From Reticulitermes lucifugus (taxonomy: Eukaryota > Arthropoda > Insecta > Blattodea > Rhinotermitidae), in the NCBI GenBank assembly GCA_026260175.1, contig JAKCWW010000001.1, forward strand, positions 213,792 through 277,791: 64,000 nt of DNA, given 5' to 3'. Positions 1 to 12,293 of the stretch are shown one piece after another. Both the position numbers and the translations under genes were made by a program. The notes below the pieces were generated by a model. It did no database searches and was not told the DNA's origin. It was given only the letters and a program-made list of their open reading frames with translations. Within the stretch, counting starts at the first letter, position 1. Each line of letters begins with the position of its first letter.

Positions 1-1431
1 GCGACAGATCCCTATGATATCCAGAGTGTTTTGAAGTAACAGATTTATATAATGTCGATTCCCCATTCAAAGTACCAGAACACGAATTGTAACCACCTTG
101 CTTTATACAGTGTATATTGAATCAGTTGAGGTTCTATAGTAAGACGTGAGTTTTCAACTATTTAAATTATGAATTTTATATAAAATTCCACAACTGACCC
201 TCACAGTCCAATCAGTTAAAATTATGTAGGGAAATTATCGCTGTTTATTGGGATAACTACATGAAGTGCATAAAAATATTCTGTCCGAAAAATGCAGAGC
301 TTTATATTGGTGAAACATGTGGAACATAAATGAAAATGAAAATGAAAATGAAAATTAAAGAAACTTTTAGTTGATAACTGCGAAAGGCCTGGTGGGAGTA
401 AATGGAAGAGAGAGAGGTCTAGCTAAGGAATTAGGTTGTTGGGGATACAAGAAAAATCAACAAGTTTGTGCGTGATAAGAATGTTAGAGGAAATAGAAAA
501 GATAATAAATATTATATAATGAAACAAGTAAAAAAGGTACATAAATCTTTGCAAAGCTTTTTTTCTACTGTTCATGCCTGTTGGAGCACTTTGTGTAATT
601 GTTGCGGCCATAAGTACACTTTTTAGAGCTCATCACCTCCAAAACGCACAACAAACTTCAAGCAGTGAACAGAGGTTTTATCACCCTGGCACCTTCACAC
701 CCAAAATGTTAAATTCTGAACAAGAATATTAATTCATAGATTGGATCTTAGCTGCATAATGAAGTTCTTCAGATGCAAAGTATATAGATGATACCATCAA
801 ACGAATTAATAAAATGTTTATGAATGTTGACTGGGTTAGAATTCGGAACGTGGCTTAAATGGATACAGCCTATTATATCGGCATTACTTAAGCCCTGAGG
901 TAGAAGTAATGGTAAAATTTTCTCTGTGATTGAAAACCAACGGAGACGCAGGAGTAATTGTTGTAATGCTCCATACATTGTTGATCGAAGTTCGCGGCAA
1001 TGAGCTCTCCTTTTTCGTTGTCGGAGATTCCTATTTTGATGTGAGTCCGAATACCTGCTGTGCTGATTAATACGTTTCGTCGCTCCTGTCAACCCCTCTA
1101 AGAAACTGCCGGAACATTACTTCAGACAAGGCCACTACCGCTCCGTTCCACGTCCTCTCTAGTTCATTATTCATGAATGATCCTACCTTTCGAGGCTATA
1201 AATTTAGCCCGAGCTGATTACAACGTCGTTAAATAAATTATAATATAAATTGAGTGTAATTTTAGACACGGCAGTAGACGCCACTGAGTGGGCAGCTACA
1301 AGCTGTGACCGTTTTATCCCTGAAATATGAAAATTTACGAAATTCCTCAGTCATAGTAATCAGTGATAAAGCCGGTTTTCGGATCTTGTACTGCCGATAA
1401 AAGTCTAGAAAGCTGCCACTACATTATCATG

Positions 1432-1471
<40 letters not shown>

Positions 1472-3440
1472 TTTTGTGTTACTCTCATTTTGATGTACGA
1501 ATTAAGGTAGTGTAGATAAGATGTATTTTGTTATGTCCTTGAAGACTTCCTCTTTCTTTTGTAGGATTCGATTTCATGATTAAAGTATAGTGATAAATCT
1601 CAGATGGTAACGGTGACGCTTCCAGTTAGAGTGGTTATTTTTCGGTTGATACGGTTAAGTATTTTGAATCACCTTCAATTTGACAAAGTCGCTTCGGATA
1701 AGCTTATGCGTTGAAAAGGGACGATCGAGGTATCAGTTCTGTGCCAAACAAAAGGTTTTGCTGTCTCGGCTACTTTTGATGAAAAATGTGAGGCTGTTAG
1801 AAGTAAGTCTGAAATCTCACTGCGGGAAAACACTGGCACGCCTCCCCGTGTATATGTCGGCTTGCATCACACAGCGCTAGTGCGATCTGCTGACAGTACG
1901 GCGCTTTATTGATTTTCACAAAACTTTGCAACAGCGGCAGCTGCATCAATCTACCATATATGATGGCGCTTGTGGGTTCCGTAGCGACAAAATTAGTTTC
2001 TATAGCAGTTATTCAAGAGTTTCCGAACAAGAGGGACAGAGACAGAAAAGATCGGCCTTTACTTACAGTGATGTAACGATGTATCCTCTCCACTTGAAAC
2101 CCCGCCGGAACGTCAAGTTGAAGTTGATATGTAAGGGAATGAGAACATGGCCACTGTCCGGGTTACTGAGGGAGGAACAAGTAGAATGGACAGTCTTGAA
2201 GGACTTCCTTTCTGTAGGTGTCTAATCTCTTTACTGTTACGTTGCACAACTTTCAAACTAGACGTAGGGGTCTGAAAATCACCGACCATGTCTAGTGACT
2301 CCTGCTTGTTGAAATCTTCAATGTAAGTTTCTTCAGACGTGTAGAGGAAAGACCAGGAAAACATACTTTTCAATTTGAGTTACTTAAAATAGTTAAAATT
2401 ATTTTATGAACATATTTTTACATGCATGCTTTATTTCTTTATTTCTTTTTGCTTATATAATTATTGTTCCTTAATGCTTTAATTTTATGTTTTACCTTCT
2501 AACTGAAAATGTGCACTGACTAGGTCAGAATGTGTGAGAGTGTATGCAGGTCCAAACCTCCGCTGAAATATCATGAGATGGTGTTACGTAGAAGGCTCAT
2601 CGTCACATTGAATTCCGTACTGTTTGCTGCATGTCAGATTTCATTCGATATAACTATGAAAACACAAATTGCTTCAGAAACATCACTTTTTCAATATGTT
2701 CGACATACAGGACTAAGTTATTCTTTATCAATGGACATTACTTTCATCTTTTTCAAAGTAATTATATTTATTTTTTCCATGTTTTTTATTAGGCATTTTA
2801 GAATCTGTCAGCCAACAATAAATCTTAAAATTTAAACTTTTATTACTTTAATTACTGTGTTCGTAGCTAGTATCATGAACCTTAACATCATAAAAATTAT
2901 TACATTTAAATTGACTTAAAACGAGTCAACTAAAACTCTTACGAAACTCTGACAATTTTATTAATCCTATATGTGCTGTACTGTACATTTTAACAACTGG
3001 CTTGTTATATTTCAGTTAATTAAAACACTGGTTTATCGTACCTCGTGTTCCTTCATATTAATTCACCTTAGTCATTGCATATAGTGTGGAGTCTTCTAAT
3101 AATGAACTGACAGATACTTATATATTTGAAAACTGTTACTTTTTATATGTCTTGAGCTGTTGATTATCATGCCCTAGTTATTTCACTGATCAGATTTTAG
3201 CTGTAATATTTAAATAATGTATGTTTATATGCATTATTGCCTCCTGGTGACGACTACGATTAATCAAAATATGTCGACGACATTAAAAACTGATGTTTCA
3301 GGTGAATGTTGTGTTGGAGTGTTTGTTTTTAATACAAGAAAGAAGGGAAGTTTTTCTGCATGTCGTAGTCGAAAGGAAAGCTTTGAGGTTAGGGGATCTG
3401 AATCTGTGTCAAGGGGATATTATTTTGGTGTCCTCTGTGA
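1..3440. other. Unassigned AT-rich DNA
   Basis: No gene recognised. It contains a short GAAAAT tandem at 331-356 and an AAT microsatellite at 1435-1471. Open frames here are short and show no family motif. Confidence 0.5.
1435..1471. repeat. (AAT)n microsatellite
   Basis: About twelve uninterrupted AAT units are visible directly. Confidence 0.95.
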
Positions 3441-3454
3441 AGGGAAAAAATAAC

Positions 3455-3790
3455 TCCTTGCGAGGCGACCACATCCGTCCGTCTGCCTGTCTGTGACCTA
3501 GTGACTAACCCGTTTGTCGGATTTTAACAAAATTCACTACAAACATTCTTTACAAAATTCGTCGAACAATGTGAGTTTCGTGAAAATCGGCCCACGACAG
3601 TGAAAGCGGTACTTTACTGAATGGTGTTAATGCATTTATACCTGCAATTCCATGTCTCATAACGGACTGAGGTGAAAATCAGTATAGAAGTTGTCGACGT
3701 AATGCGGTTCAGAAAATATAAATGTCTTGAAAATCGGTGCGGTGAAAGCTATGCTTTACTTACGGACGTAAATTAAATTCTGCCCATATT
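3455..3790 (+). repeat. Dispersed repeat, family F (copy 1)
   Basis: A CATCCGTCCGTCTG tract is followed by CTGTCTGTGACCTAGT and then by a region with AAAATTCACTAC. The same order of blocks recurs at 10070-10240 and 52610-52840, and less clearly at 60535-60760. No coding content or clear ends were seen, so the class is unknown. Confidence 0.55.
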
Positions 3791-3961
3791 TTCTACATTT
3801 GTTTCTCCACCTGGATAGCATCCGGTACAGACGATGTCCGCACATTTTATTGGGTGAGTGATTTGTCTTGGAATATTCATTCCGTTGTGTATATAATCGA
3901 CTATTTCAAATTTCGCAGTGTAATCACAACACTTTTACATGAACTGATTATTTTCTCTACA

Positions 3962-3995
3962 ACATGTTTCGGCCGCCTATGCCGGCCATCATCAG
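3962..3995 (-). ncRNA. Hammerhead-ribozyme-like core (left arm of IR1)
   Basis: On the minus strand the order is CTGATGA, one extra T, stem II strand GGCCG, a seven-base loop, CGGCC, GAAAC. The five stem II base pairs are perfect. The extra base between CTGATGA and stem II departs from the textbook core, so activity cannot be assumed. Confidence 0.5.
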
Positions 3996-4087
3996 ATAGA
4001 AGTTACAAGATCATAAAATGAAAATATATGTTGAGGTGGAGACATCAACATATAGTTTCATTTTGTGATTGATCTTGTAACTTCTAT

Positions 4088-4122
4088 TTGAAGATGGCAG
4101 GCGTACACAGCCGAAACATGTA
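4088..4122 (+). ncRNA. Hammerhead-like core, degenerate (right arm of IR1)
   Basis: Order is TTGAAGA (first C of the core changed to T), T, GGC, loop, GCC, GAAAC, ATGTA. It is the inverted partner of the left-arm motif. Loss of the core C suggests an inactive copy. Confidence 0.4.
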
Positions 4123-4394
4123 GAGAAAATATACAGTGCATGTAAAAAGTGTTGTGTTTACTCTGACAAAGATTGAAATAATCGACTGTGAGATTCTTGA
4201 AAACTAAGTGGCGTGTTGTGGGGTGAGCTTTATTTGTACCTTTACTTTCTGTGATAATTATTTTGTACGATGCACAGTTCAATACAGAATTAAATTCGAA
4301 CTACTTCAGTTGGATGATTTAATTGAAAATGAAAAATTTACAGGGCGTATGAGCGTAGTAAATTTGTAATTAAAATAGCTGAACTTATATAGTG

Positions 4395-4600
4395 AGTATA
4401 TAGTGAGCAGTGGAAGACAGGAAAACTGGTGTTCGATTCCTGGTAAAGGTAGGCATTTATTTTATAACTACCGCTTCTAGATCAGACGTGGAGCCTCCAG
4501 CCCCCTATCACGTAGGTACCGGGGATTTTTTCCTCGGGATTCAAGCGGCCCGGTTATGCACTGAAAATGTAGCTTTATCTAGTGACGCCCATAGTATTCA
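4395..4600 (+). repeat. Degraded tRNA-derived SINE relic
   Basis: GGTGTTCGATTCCTGG at about 4428-4443 resembles a Pol III box B. Downstream, a GGGATT...TTCAAGCGGCCCGG stretch resembles the central part of SINE families A and D. No box A or target duplication is clear. Confidence 0.35.
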
Positions 4601-4894
4601 GAACTTGGTACTTAATTAAAGGCAACGACGGTTTGACTCTCGTTTTCAGTTTCTAAACTCTCATACAATTCGAATATTGTTTTATTTTCTACATCACATG
4701 ACTGCTCTGCTAAGACGTACAATTGCCATTTTTGGTGTGACGTTAGATGTTAACACTCCTCACATCATTACTGTGGACGGAATGAATGGTTTGATTTACG
4801 AAACTTCTTATATGCGAGATTTTAGTCTTCGGCCTCGGTGAAAATGAACTCTTTGCTCCTCCGGGTTGTTGCGCGGCTTTGGTTAGTGGTTTGT

Positions 4895-4934
4895 TACCGA
4901 CGTTTCGTGACAGTGTATCGATCTCCTCTACAAG
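4895..4934 (-). ncRNA. Degenerate hammerhead-like core (left arm)
   Basis: The minus strand has CTTGTAG in place of CTGANGA, then a run ending CACGAAACG. Only the GAAAC half is well kept, so it reads as a relic paired with the better copy at 4984-5020. Confidence 0.25.
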
Positions 4935-4983
4935 GGTCAAGCAGTTCAAGAAGAACTCTTTATTTTCTTGGACTGCTTGACCG

Positions 4984-5020
4984 TTGAAGATGAGACCGAT
5001 ATGTTTTTCCGAAACGTCCT
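4984..5020 (+). ncRNA. Degenerate hammerhead-like core (right arm)
   Basis: TTGAAGATGAGACC is followed by TTTTTCCGAAACGTCC. The spacing is typical, but the first C of the core is T and stem II is weak. Confidence 0.3.
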
Positions 5021-5089
5021 TAGGATACTACCAATCAAAGCCGCTCAACATCCTAGAAGGGCGAAGAAATCTTCTTAATATTATATGAT

Positions 5090-6365
5090 GATTAACATTA
5101 AAAGAAAGGAGTCACAAAAACATTTAAAATCAAGCATTATAATGAAGCATTTGAATTGTTTTGACCTTGGTGGCAATGTTTCTGTTGGCGTGTTCTGGCA
5201 ACAGTAGTAGGCAGGGCTTTTGCCAAGCGACGGAGTTTTCCCCGGTGTGACAGGAATTGCATAATATAGTGACTGGAATAAATCTACTTGTACTCGAACC
5301 CATGAACTCAGTAGCAATGTTAACAATTTTTCCGCGTTTTTCGTTGCAGAATCAAAGAAAATTCGCACTTACGCTTTTCCGCTTCTGTTATTAGTTTCAG
5401 AGATAAAGAACGTAACGGACGCACTTTTATTTATATGTGTTTAATATCATATTTGATTTTAATATTATCAGCATTATCCCCTTATGGTGATAACGTAATG
5501 TAACGCCACTGTACCTGTTGTTAGGCTACATGAGCCCAGCTTGAGTTGGGGAATGAAGAACGAATGATAAGCGCTGACTACCTGCGCTTCATATCTCCAC
5601 GTACCGTCGACCGTCTTATTTTGACGATCGTAAGATGAGCCAAAATGTTCATGCTGGATTGCGATTCAGTTTCCAGCAATGTGCTGTATTCATTTATGTC
5701 CTTACTTACACAAGATACTTGGTACACAATTAAAACAGTTGAAATGAGAGATCATGTATATATGCCATGTTGATTTTCAACAATACCTATTATTCAAACC
5801 TGGAATTTCAGCTCAGAGCTGTATAAGTTACTGTGCTACTTTACATGTATGTACATAATTATGTCTGAAACTGGATGGTGTAATATACAGTGTCTGTGTA
5901 CCATTATTAATGACATTCTCTTTGAATAAACTTCTCGAAGTTTCTGCAAATGCAGATAGGCAAGATGTCATGAGTTCTGAAATCACAGAAGCTCGCTGCA
6001 TTGGGTAATTAGAATAATGATATGAACAGAAATAATAATTGTATACCAGACATTTATGTCCATGTGAATAAATCCATTGTGACTTTGGAAATTGTGTCTC
6101 TTTTAATTTTACAGGTACCTGATTTCTCTTTTATTGAGCTATTTTTCTTGTCGTAATTGTAATTTTGATCAGGGGGTATTCATGCACTTAGGCCTACAGT
6201 TTAGTAGGTTTGGTTTTCAAAATAATATAGTGGGGATATAATCTCCGAAAGAAATTTCTGATATAATGAAATGACGAAGCAGAACCCAGTGTAAATGCTG
6301 TTACGAATTTCTGCTCACCAGCCGAATAGATTAAATCGGTTTAAGCGAGCTACGGCATAAAATTC
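5090..6365. other. Unassigned DNA
   Basis: I see no gene, repeat family or structured motif here that I can support. Confidence 0.4.
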
Positions 6366-6369
6366 GAAC

Positions 6370-6393
6370 TATTATTATTATTATTATTATTAA
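6370..6393. repeat. (ATT)n microsatellite
   Basis: A run of ATT units lies directly upstream of SINE A1; its end overlaps the left target duplication. Confidence 0.9.
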
Positions 6394-6402
6394 TGTTATT
6401 TT

Positions 6403-6622
6403 GGGTACGCAGTGGCGCAGTTGGTTGAGGCACTGCGCTACAAACCGGAACGTCGCGGCTTCGATTCCCGATGGNNNNNNNNNNNNNNNNNNNNNNNNNN
6501 NNNNNNNNNNNNNNNNNNNNNNNNNNNNNNNNNNNNNNNNNNNNNNNNNNNNNNCTGGGAGCCTCGACCTCCTGGAGCCCTAAGGGCCTGTCAAGGCCTG
6601 TAATGGGACTGCTTTACATTTT
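6403..6622 (+). mobile_element. SINE family A, copy 1 (tRNA-derived), with assembly gap
   Basis: The tRNA-like head has box A TGGCGCAGTTGGTTGAGGC and box B GGCTTCGATTCCC. The tail reads CTAAGGGCCTGTCAAGGCC then TGTAATGGGACTGCTTTAC. A perfect 13-bp target duplication TTAATGTTATTTT flanks it at 6390-6402 and 6623-6635, which fixes both ends. The run of N at 6475-6554 lies inside the body. By comparison with copy 2 the true missing part is probably longer than the 80 N shown. SINEs of this type are transcribed by Pol III and copied by a partner LINE. Confidence 0.9.
6475..6554. other. Assembly gap (80 N)
   Basis: Unresolved bases inside SINE A1; no sequence can be read. Confidence 1.
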
Positions 6623-6739
6623 TTAATGTTATTTTACAATAATAATTGTCCGCAAGCACCAACTCTTGACAGTTTCAAAATTGCTAAAGTGATGCTCTCG
6701 TATTCTATTCTAGGACCCTGTTTAGATATCCGAATTAAT

Positions 6740-7330
6740 AATAGTTTATTTCAATTCAGTTCTATATTATTAGTGTGCTGATAAAACAGGCATAAGGCCG
6801 ATTACGGAGACAGCACAGGAACATAAGGAGAATATATCAGTAACAAAGAACAGATGAAAACTCATAGAAAAGAGATAATAAGAAATCACATCTAAAAAAC
6901 AATATTAATAATATTATAAATGTTAAAGAAAAAAATTGTCAATGAAGATAATTTGTTCCCGAATATATTGATAGTACCTTTCCATTGAATTCAGTTTATT
7001 GACGTGCAGGCTTAGCAGCGGAGGGCCAGTTGCTCAATGTGCACACAAAAGAAGAAAAGGCAGAAAGAATGTTCAAAATATAATGAAATTATTAACAAAC
7101 ATCCTACCTAAATTAAAACCGCAATTCACATGGAACTTCACTGACAGAATTGTAGCGTAAAATCTGTTAACAGTTTTGATTTACTGAGTAAAAGTATCTA
7201 TATCTAAAAATTGTTAATCAAAACAGACTTTATATTGAATATACCATTATCCCTACTGACAATAATAATAGTAATAATAATAATAATAATTGTTCTTAAT
7301 ATACGTAAACACGCGTCGTTAGGACGTGAA
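6740..7330. repeat. Dispersed repeat, family R (two partial copies)
   Basis: TTCAATTCAG...TATT followed by a GTGCNGNCTTAACAGCACA-like block occurs at about 6745-6830 and again at about 6985-7030. CAAAACAGACTT...ATCCCTACTGA at 7218-7260 matches 61510-61555. All three places border AAT-rich tracts. Class unknown; it may be the 3' part of a retroelement. Confidence 0.5.
7256..7292. repeat. (AAT)n microsatellite
   Basis: AATAATAATAGTAATAATAA-type run with a single AGT interruption. Confidence 0.9.
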
Positions 7331-7334
7331 CTTG

Positions 7335-8235
7335 ATTATCGGTGCTTTAATATTTTGACTTTTGTCCTACAATTTCCTTCTCAGATATTATGACGGATTT
7401 TCGCCGTTAACATAGGCCTACTTCTTTTCTGCTACGTAATATGTAGGAGATGATAATACGACATAATGCTTGAAATGAATTCCATGAAAAAGTTTAAACA
7501 ATTCTTGTAATTAATTACAAATTGTGGAAATTAAACTTTAGGACAAAACTTCTTTTTTAATATTGTGCCCATTACTTTTATTTTAGCAGAAAAAATCCAC
7601 AGTCATTTCAGACATTCAATTCATACACAAAAGTTTTTTCCAAACTATACGTCATTTTCCTACGGAAGTAAGTTTCCTTACGAAAGAATTTGTCTCCCTT
7701 CTAATATGAGTTATAGCCAGCCTATCGCTCTTTGCAATGCAAATACTGATACTTCCCCGGCTCATGTCACCATACATCTCTCAATCGAAGTAGGCTACAG
7801 ACAGGTCACTATTCTCTTTTAAAAATGACATCTTATTAGATCAGACATGCTGTTCTATATATTTCGAAGAAACTAAGAATTATGATCCTGAGCCACTTAG
7901 ATAAGAATAAATTCATCAGCTTCCAGCCTTCTATTAAAAACGCTCAAGACTGGAATACACAAAACTGTAATTTTGTCTGAGATGTGGAAGTATATAATGA
8001 TTTAAACTCATCATACTACTTCCGAGACTGTTTGATAGGAAAGTGAGATAAGGTTTGCGGGATTAATGATGCCTAGCACCCAGCGAGTCGAAAATTTGCG
8101 GCTTCCAAAAAATAACAGAGGAGTAACAATTTAAAGCACGAAACTCATCCTAATAATATATAACAGTTTGTTTTCATCCTGGCAGACAACACTTCATCTG
8201 CATTACAATGACCAAGTGGCTAAGTTTGTGGAATT
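7335..8235. other. Unassigned DNA
   Basis: Nothing recognisable beyond ordinary AT-rich sequence. The 85-codon frame at 7565-7822 shows no motif. Confidence 0.4.
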
Positions 8236-8239
8236 TCTT

Positions 8240-8350
8240 ATTCTGTAAATCATAGGGAACCAACAAGTGCACTCTGTAGGGAAAATGCAGAGTTGCTGAA
8301 TTTTAAAGTAGATAGTGTTTAACCATTGCGCTTTAAAGGGCTTAAGAATA
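8240..8350 (+). repeat. Dispersed repeat, family U (partial copy)
   Basis: GTGCACTCTGTAGGGAAAAT is followed by a TGAATTTTAAA block and a GCTTTAAAGGGCTTAAG end. This is the block order of the fuller copies at 63270-63465 and 14335-14515. Confidence 0.55.
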
Positions 8351-8748
8351 TAATCTTGTCAGTCCACTGACTTTTACGTGTGTGAAGGTAGAATCTGTAC
8401 CTTCATACAGGGTTTCACAACTTTGCCCAAAATCTAGAAGCCACCTCAAACTTTTATCTGCCAGGAGGGTGGCAAGAAACGAACCATACTGAGGACGACA
8501 AATTAATAGGCGCCACTGTAACAAAATCTAGTAGCCCAGATGAGCTGACGCCCCGGATTCGTTAGTAACTACTACTTTGATTTACTTTCCTAACGACTTA
8601 AAATATATATCTTACCATTCTGAAACGCTTTCACGCAGCATTCAAAGTGCATAGTTTTGCTGTTGCATTTGCATTCATTTAAACATGGCGTCAAGTTTCT
8701 TTTTGCAGTAACTTGTTTTCTGCGTATTTTCAACTAAGCTGAGAAGTA

Positions 8749-9025
8749 GTGCCGTGCCATGGCTCAGGCGGTTAGTCTCTGGCCTCTCACTACGAAGGCC
8801 CGTGTTCCATCCCGGGTCAGTCCATTTGGGATTTGTGGTGGACAAAGTGGCACTGGGACAGGTTTTTCCCCAAGTACTTCGGTTTTTACCTGTCAAATTC
8901 ATTCCACCGGTGCTCCATTACTCGGAAAAACGAGAAAATAATTATCTTCATCACAGGGTTGCACAATAAGCCTCAAGACTGCGGTGCGTCCGTAGCATCT
9001 GCTGCGGGGTCCTTCACCACAAAAA
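8749..9025 (+). mobile_element. SINE family C, copy 1 (tRNA-derived)
   Basis: The head has box A-like TGGCTCAGGCGGTTAG and a box B region GTTCCATCCCGGG. The body contains GTGGTGGACAAAGTGGCACT and GCTGCGGGGTCCTTCACCAC, then a short A tail. A 13-bp target duplication with one mismatch (AAGCTGAGMAGTA) lies at 8736-8748 and 9026-9038. Two more copies occur at 26628-26902 and 59877-60148, both inverted. Reading frames across it come from the repeat and are not genes. Confidence 0.9.
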
Positions 9026-9217
9026 AAGCTGAGCAGTATCTTTCCGCAAGCTCATGTATCACGAGTCCACTTTTCAGTTATTATTCTTATTACGCCACAT
9101 TATGTGGATGCTTAAATTAGGAGTCTGAGCCTCGAATTTAATTGATGACGTGTATGCCCTGAACTTAAGTCTGCATGCAACTCGAAACTTTTCCTCTTAG
9201 TTCGGGAATCGTAGGTC

Positions 9218-9461
9218 CAGTGACGTAGTAAGGTTTTGTGACGCCCGCGGCGAGCTATCGCTATGATGGCCCCTGAGAGAAATTACAAATTTAAAAGAGA
9301 AACATTTATTTATTGAATTTTCCTTTATTTGTCTCAATAATTTAATATTTTTTGAGAGCAGAAAATCGAAATGTTTTGATTTAAAATAGTAATTTTGCCG
9401 TCCCTTGGACTCTGTTGCCCGTGGCGGCCGCACCACTTGCCCCACCCTAGCTGCCATCCTG
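9218..9461. mobile_element. Non-autonomous hAT-like DNA element
   Basis: The ends read CAGTGACGTAGTAAGG and, inverted, CAGGATGGCAGCTAGGG. GC-rich shoulders (GCCCGCGGCGA / GGCCGCCACGGGC) flank an AT-rich core. Flanking 8-mers CGTAGGTC and AGTATGTC match at 6 of 8 positions, as expected for an old hAT duplication. No transposase is present. Confidence 0.55.
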
Positions 9462-10069
9462 AGTATGTCGTCTAAGCCGGTACCTGCATAAATCTACACG
9501 TTTCTGTCTTCTGTCTAGAAGACACTATTTTAGGTTGTATTCCTCAGTTGCTCCAAGTTGCCTTACTCAGACATCCCCGAGTTCTTCCTCTGACGTGCTT
9601 CCCAACGCAAAGTTTTCTAAATGAACTGGGCCGTACTATTGTTAAGTACTCAGATATGGATTTAGCGCGGGTACCAAGCAGGCACATTATGGATTTGTAT
9701 GCAAAAGGTTTCCTTTTAGATTTGAGGAGCAGTGTAATATTTCGTGTACAGCATAATTTAATTTTGGTGTGGGATGTCATGAGATATCTCATAATGAAAT
9801 CTGTCCCGTATCACACGTATTCTGATATGAGATGTATGTCCCTTCCTTAAAACTATGTACTTCGTAACTAATATTGTCTAGGATGGTAATCACTTTTATT
9901 ATGTTGTTTTTACATTTCAAGGGCCAAGGAATTGGGTGTGGAACGCGTAAACTCCTACATAAATACAGTACTGTTCAATTTTATTTGAAAAGGAGTAATT
10001 AAAAGAACGATGCTGTTCAATGTTTACTCAGTCGATTACTAATGTAGACGTTGTTTGTGATGTAAGCGG

Positions 10070-10240
10070 GAAGGCCTTTTGTGGAGGTCATATCTGTCTG
10101 TGACCTAGTATTAGCCAAGAAGTCGATGAGTATGTATTTTTAAGTATTTAGCCCACTTTCACTAAACTTTATCAAAAAATTTGAATTTTTAGCCGAACAG
10201 GACACATTTAACCTCCCTGCAGAGTAAAGAACATCTTTGG
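10070..10240 (+). repeat. Dispersed repeat, family F (copy 2)
   Basis: Has ATCTGTCTGTGACCTAGTAT followed by AAGAAGTCGATGAG and a TTTCACTAAACTTTATC block, parallel to the copies at 3455 and 52610. Confidence 0.5.
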
Positions 10241-10261
10241 GAATTTTTTTCACTACATTGT

Positions 10262-10523
10262 GGAGAGTAGGCACAAGTTGGAAGGTCGCGTGTTCGATTC
10301 CCGATGGGGTCATTGGGATTTTTTCATTGACTTAATCCTTCTGGCCGCGCTATGGCCCTGAGTACCAGGGATATCTTCTGGGGGGTAAAAGTGGCCGGTG
10401 CGTAGGGCTGACAACCTTACCACCTTCATGTGCCGATTGTCTAGAAATCTGGGAGCATCAATCTCCTGGAACCCTAAGGGCCTGTCCAGGCCTGTAATGG
10501 GATTGCTTTACCTTTTACCTTTA
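10262..10523 (+). mobile_element. SINE family A, copy 2
   Basis: Box B GTGTTCGATTCCCGATGG is intact, while the 5' part with box A is eroded or truncated. The body runs through GGGGGGTAAAAGTGGCCGG and CTAAGGGCCTGTCCAGGCC to GGGATTGCTTTACC. Flanking TACATTGT at 10254-10261 and 10524-10531 is a candidate 8-bp target duplication. This copy shows what is probably missing from the gap in copy 1. Confidence 0.85.
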
Positions 10524-10799
10524 TACATTGTATTAGTAATCGTGCAGTTTAATGTTTCCTACATAGAAAGTTTCTCTATTAAGACTTATAATATTTTGAG
10601 GATAACGAACTGTGAAAATTACTTTTCCCCTCTGTATGTGTTCTATTATTTGCCTACAAAGAAGCGTTACAGTGGAAGTAAGCCCAATCGTCGTCGTGTT
10701 TGACTGGCTGTGCGTTTCGTTGAGCTTCCCTGCCAAATTCTTTGTAGCAATGTAAATTCTTTTGATCACTTGGGATTAGAATACCAAACGTCAGTCATT

Positions 10800-12283
10800 C
10801 CAACTACATTTTTTAACTGTAATTCTGTAACTTCCTTCATTAGTAAACGATCTCTTCGGCTATGGATAATCTCACTATAAAACTTGGCTAAACAGAATAG
10901 CTAAGGCTTATAAAGCGGCGAACTTTGAAGTTTTCGCGGCGACTAAAAGGATAAATTCCTCTCAGGCGATCAACCGCGTCAACTCGGAGCAGAAGTCTAA
11001 TATTTCAGAAATGATTTTTCTCCACCATCAGGAAATCATTGACTGGTGATGGAGAAAGTTTTGCCGGATATACAGGATGGCCGAAAACTAAACCCAAAAT
11101 ATTTTATCGTATTAACGGGAATGCTAACAAAGTATTACGCCAGTCAATTTGTAAAGCAGCATCAGAGCGTTGTGAGTTGTGCAGTGAACACGGATAATGT
11201 CATTTCGAAAACGTTTTGTAAATTATACAAGCAACAGAGGAATATACAACGTAATATATGTTAAGTTTGCCAGCCGATTAACTATCTTTTGGGTTACCCT
11301 GTACACGTTTATAAAGTCTCAGGTAATAATATGTCAAAGGTTAAGCCCAAACTAATTGCAATAAATTACCTTTTATTTATAAGTTTAACTAATACTTAGT
11401 ACCTTTTGAATGCAACCGAAGTGCTACAATTAACTCTAACCCTCCACCATCTTGTTGCTTTAGTCTCCTACTTCGAAAATGGAGGCAAAGGTTTTGTCCG
11501 AAACTTCTACGCCTGCCTGTCAAATAACACGGAATTCCATCATAAACGGTAATCTACCTAGCCACCATACTGGTAACCTAAAAGTCGTACTTTTTTAAAA
11601 GTGGCTCACGAATGTATGGAACACAATTTCAGTAACTCATCACTTGTTCCACTCCTATCACTTCTGTATCATTACGAAGTAATAACTTATTAAGGATGAA
11701 TTAATAGCGGACTCGTCTGAATGTTTTTCTGGAATAAGAGACTTCGAATTATGACCGGTTTGCAGGCTACCCTGACCCAAATTAATTGCGTTTTCTTAGT
11801 CTGTCCGGTTAAAGTAGAATCCAAACACGGAATTTAATTTTAATTCGTTCGTTACATTCAGAGAAAAAATGTGCAAGTGACAGAGTCACGACCTCCCTAT
11901 TATACGCTTATTTTATGTAGTTTGCGTAAAAACGCACAACGGAACGCATTTTATATGAAGTGAAGTTATGTTATCAAACACTAGGCTTAAAACAAATCCA
12001 GTAAATTAATTGAAACCATGTTTGTATAAAGTATTCTCTAGTGGCGTTTCCCATTAATTTAGCGAATTTGACTTGCGTTGTAAATCCATATTATACAAAT
12101 ATTCACATAGTCATTATCTTTAGTCTGATGTTTAAACACTGCTTTTACATTAAATTTGTGGTACGGAAATTATGTTGACTACAATAGATAGCAATGAAAT
12201 AATAAATTAACAGACATTGTAGGAATTTTTACCTCCTTTCTATTTTGTTTTGTTCTAGTGAATATTTAATTTCATTACGGTAC
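10800..12283. other. Unassigned DNA
   Basis: No recognisable element. CAGGATGGCCGAAAACTAAACC near 11073 suggests an old repeat, but it has no partner in the window that I could find. Confidence 0.4.
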
Positions 12284-12293
12284 ATCAGGCATG

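Larger units (their letters stand above)
3895..4185. repeat. Inverted-repeat element IR1 with two hammerhead-like cores
   Basis: Two arms of about 140 bp face each other around a loop of roughly 10 bases near 4036-4045. The outer ends read AATCGACTATTTCAA on the left and its imperfect complement ending in AATCGA at 4180-4185. Each arm holds a CTGANGA...GAAACATGT block. Penelope-like retroelements are known to carry hammerhead motifs in their terminal repeats and often have inverted terminal copies. Assignment to that group is inference, because no reverse transcriptase is present. Confidence 0.7.
4850..5069. repeat. Inverted-repeat element with degenerate hammerhead-like cores
   Basis: The two arms meet at CAGTTCAAGAAG / CTTGGACTG near 4943-4976. 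Outward from the centre both read a (C/T)TGAAGATG-type block, a variable loop, CGAAACGTC, TACCAA, and a block ending in CAACATCC or CAACAACCC. The same order occurs at 23785-23906 on the minus strand and in parts at 59700 and 61885. Probable end sequence of a Penelope-like retroelement, by inference. Confidence 0.6.
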
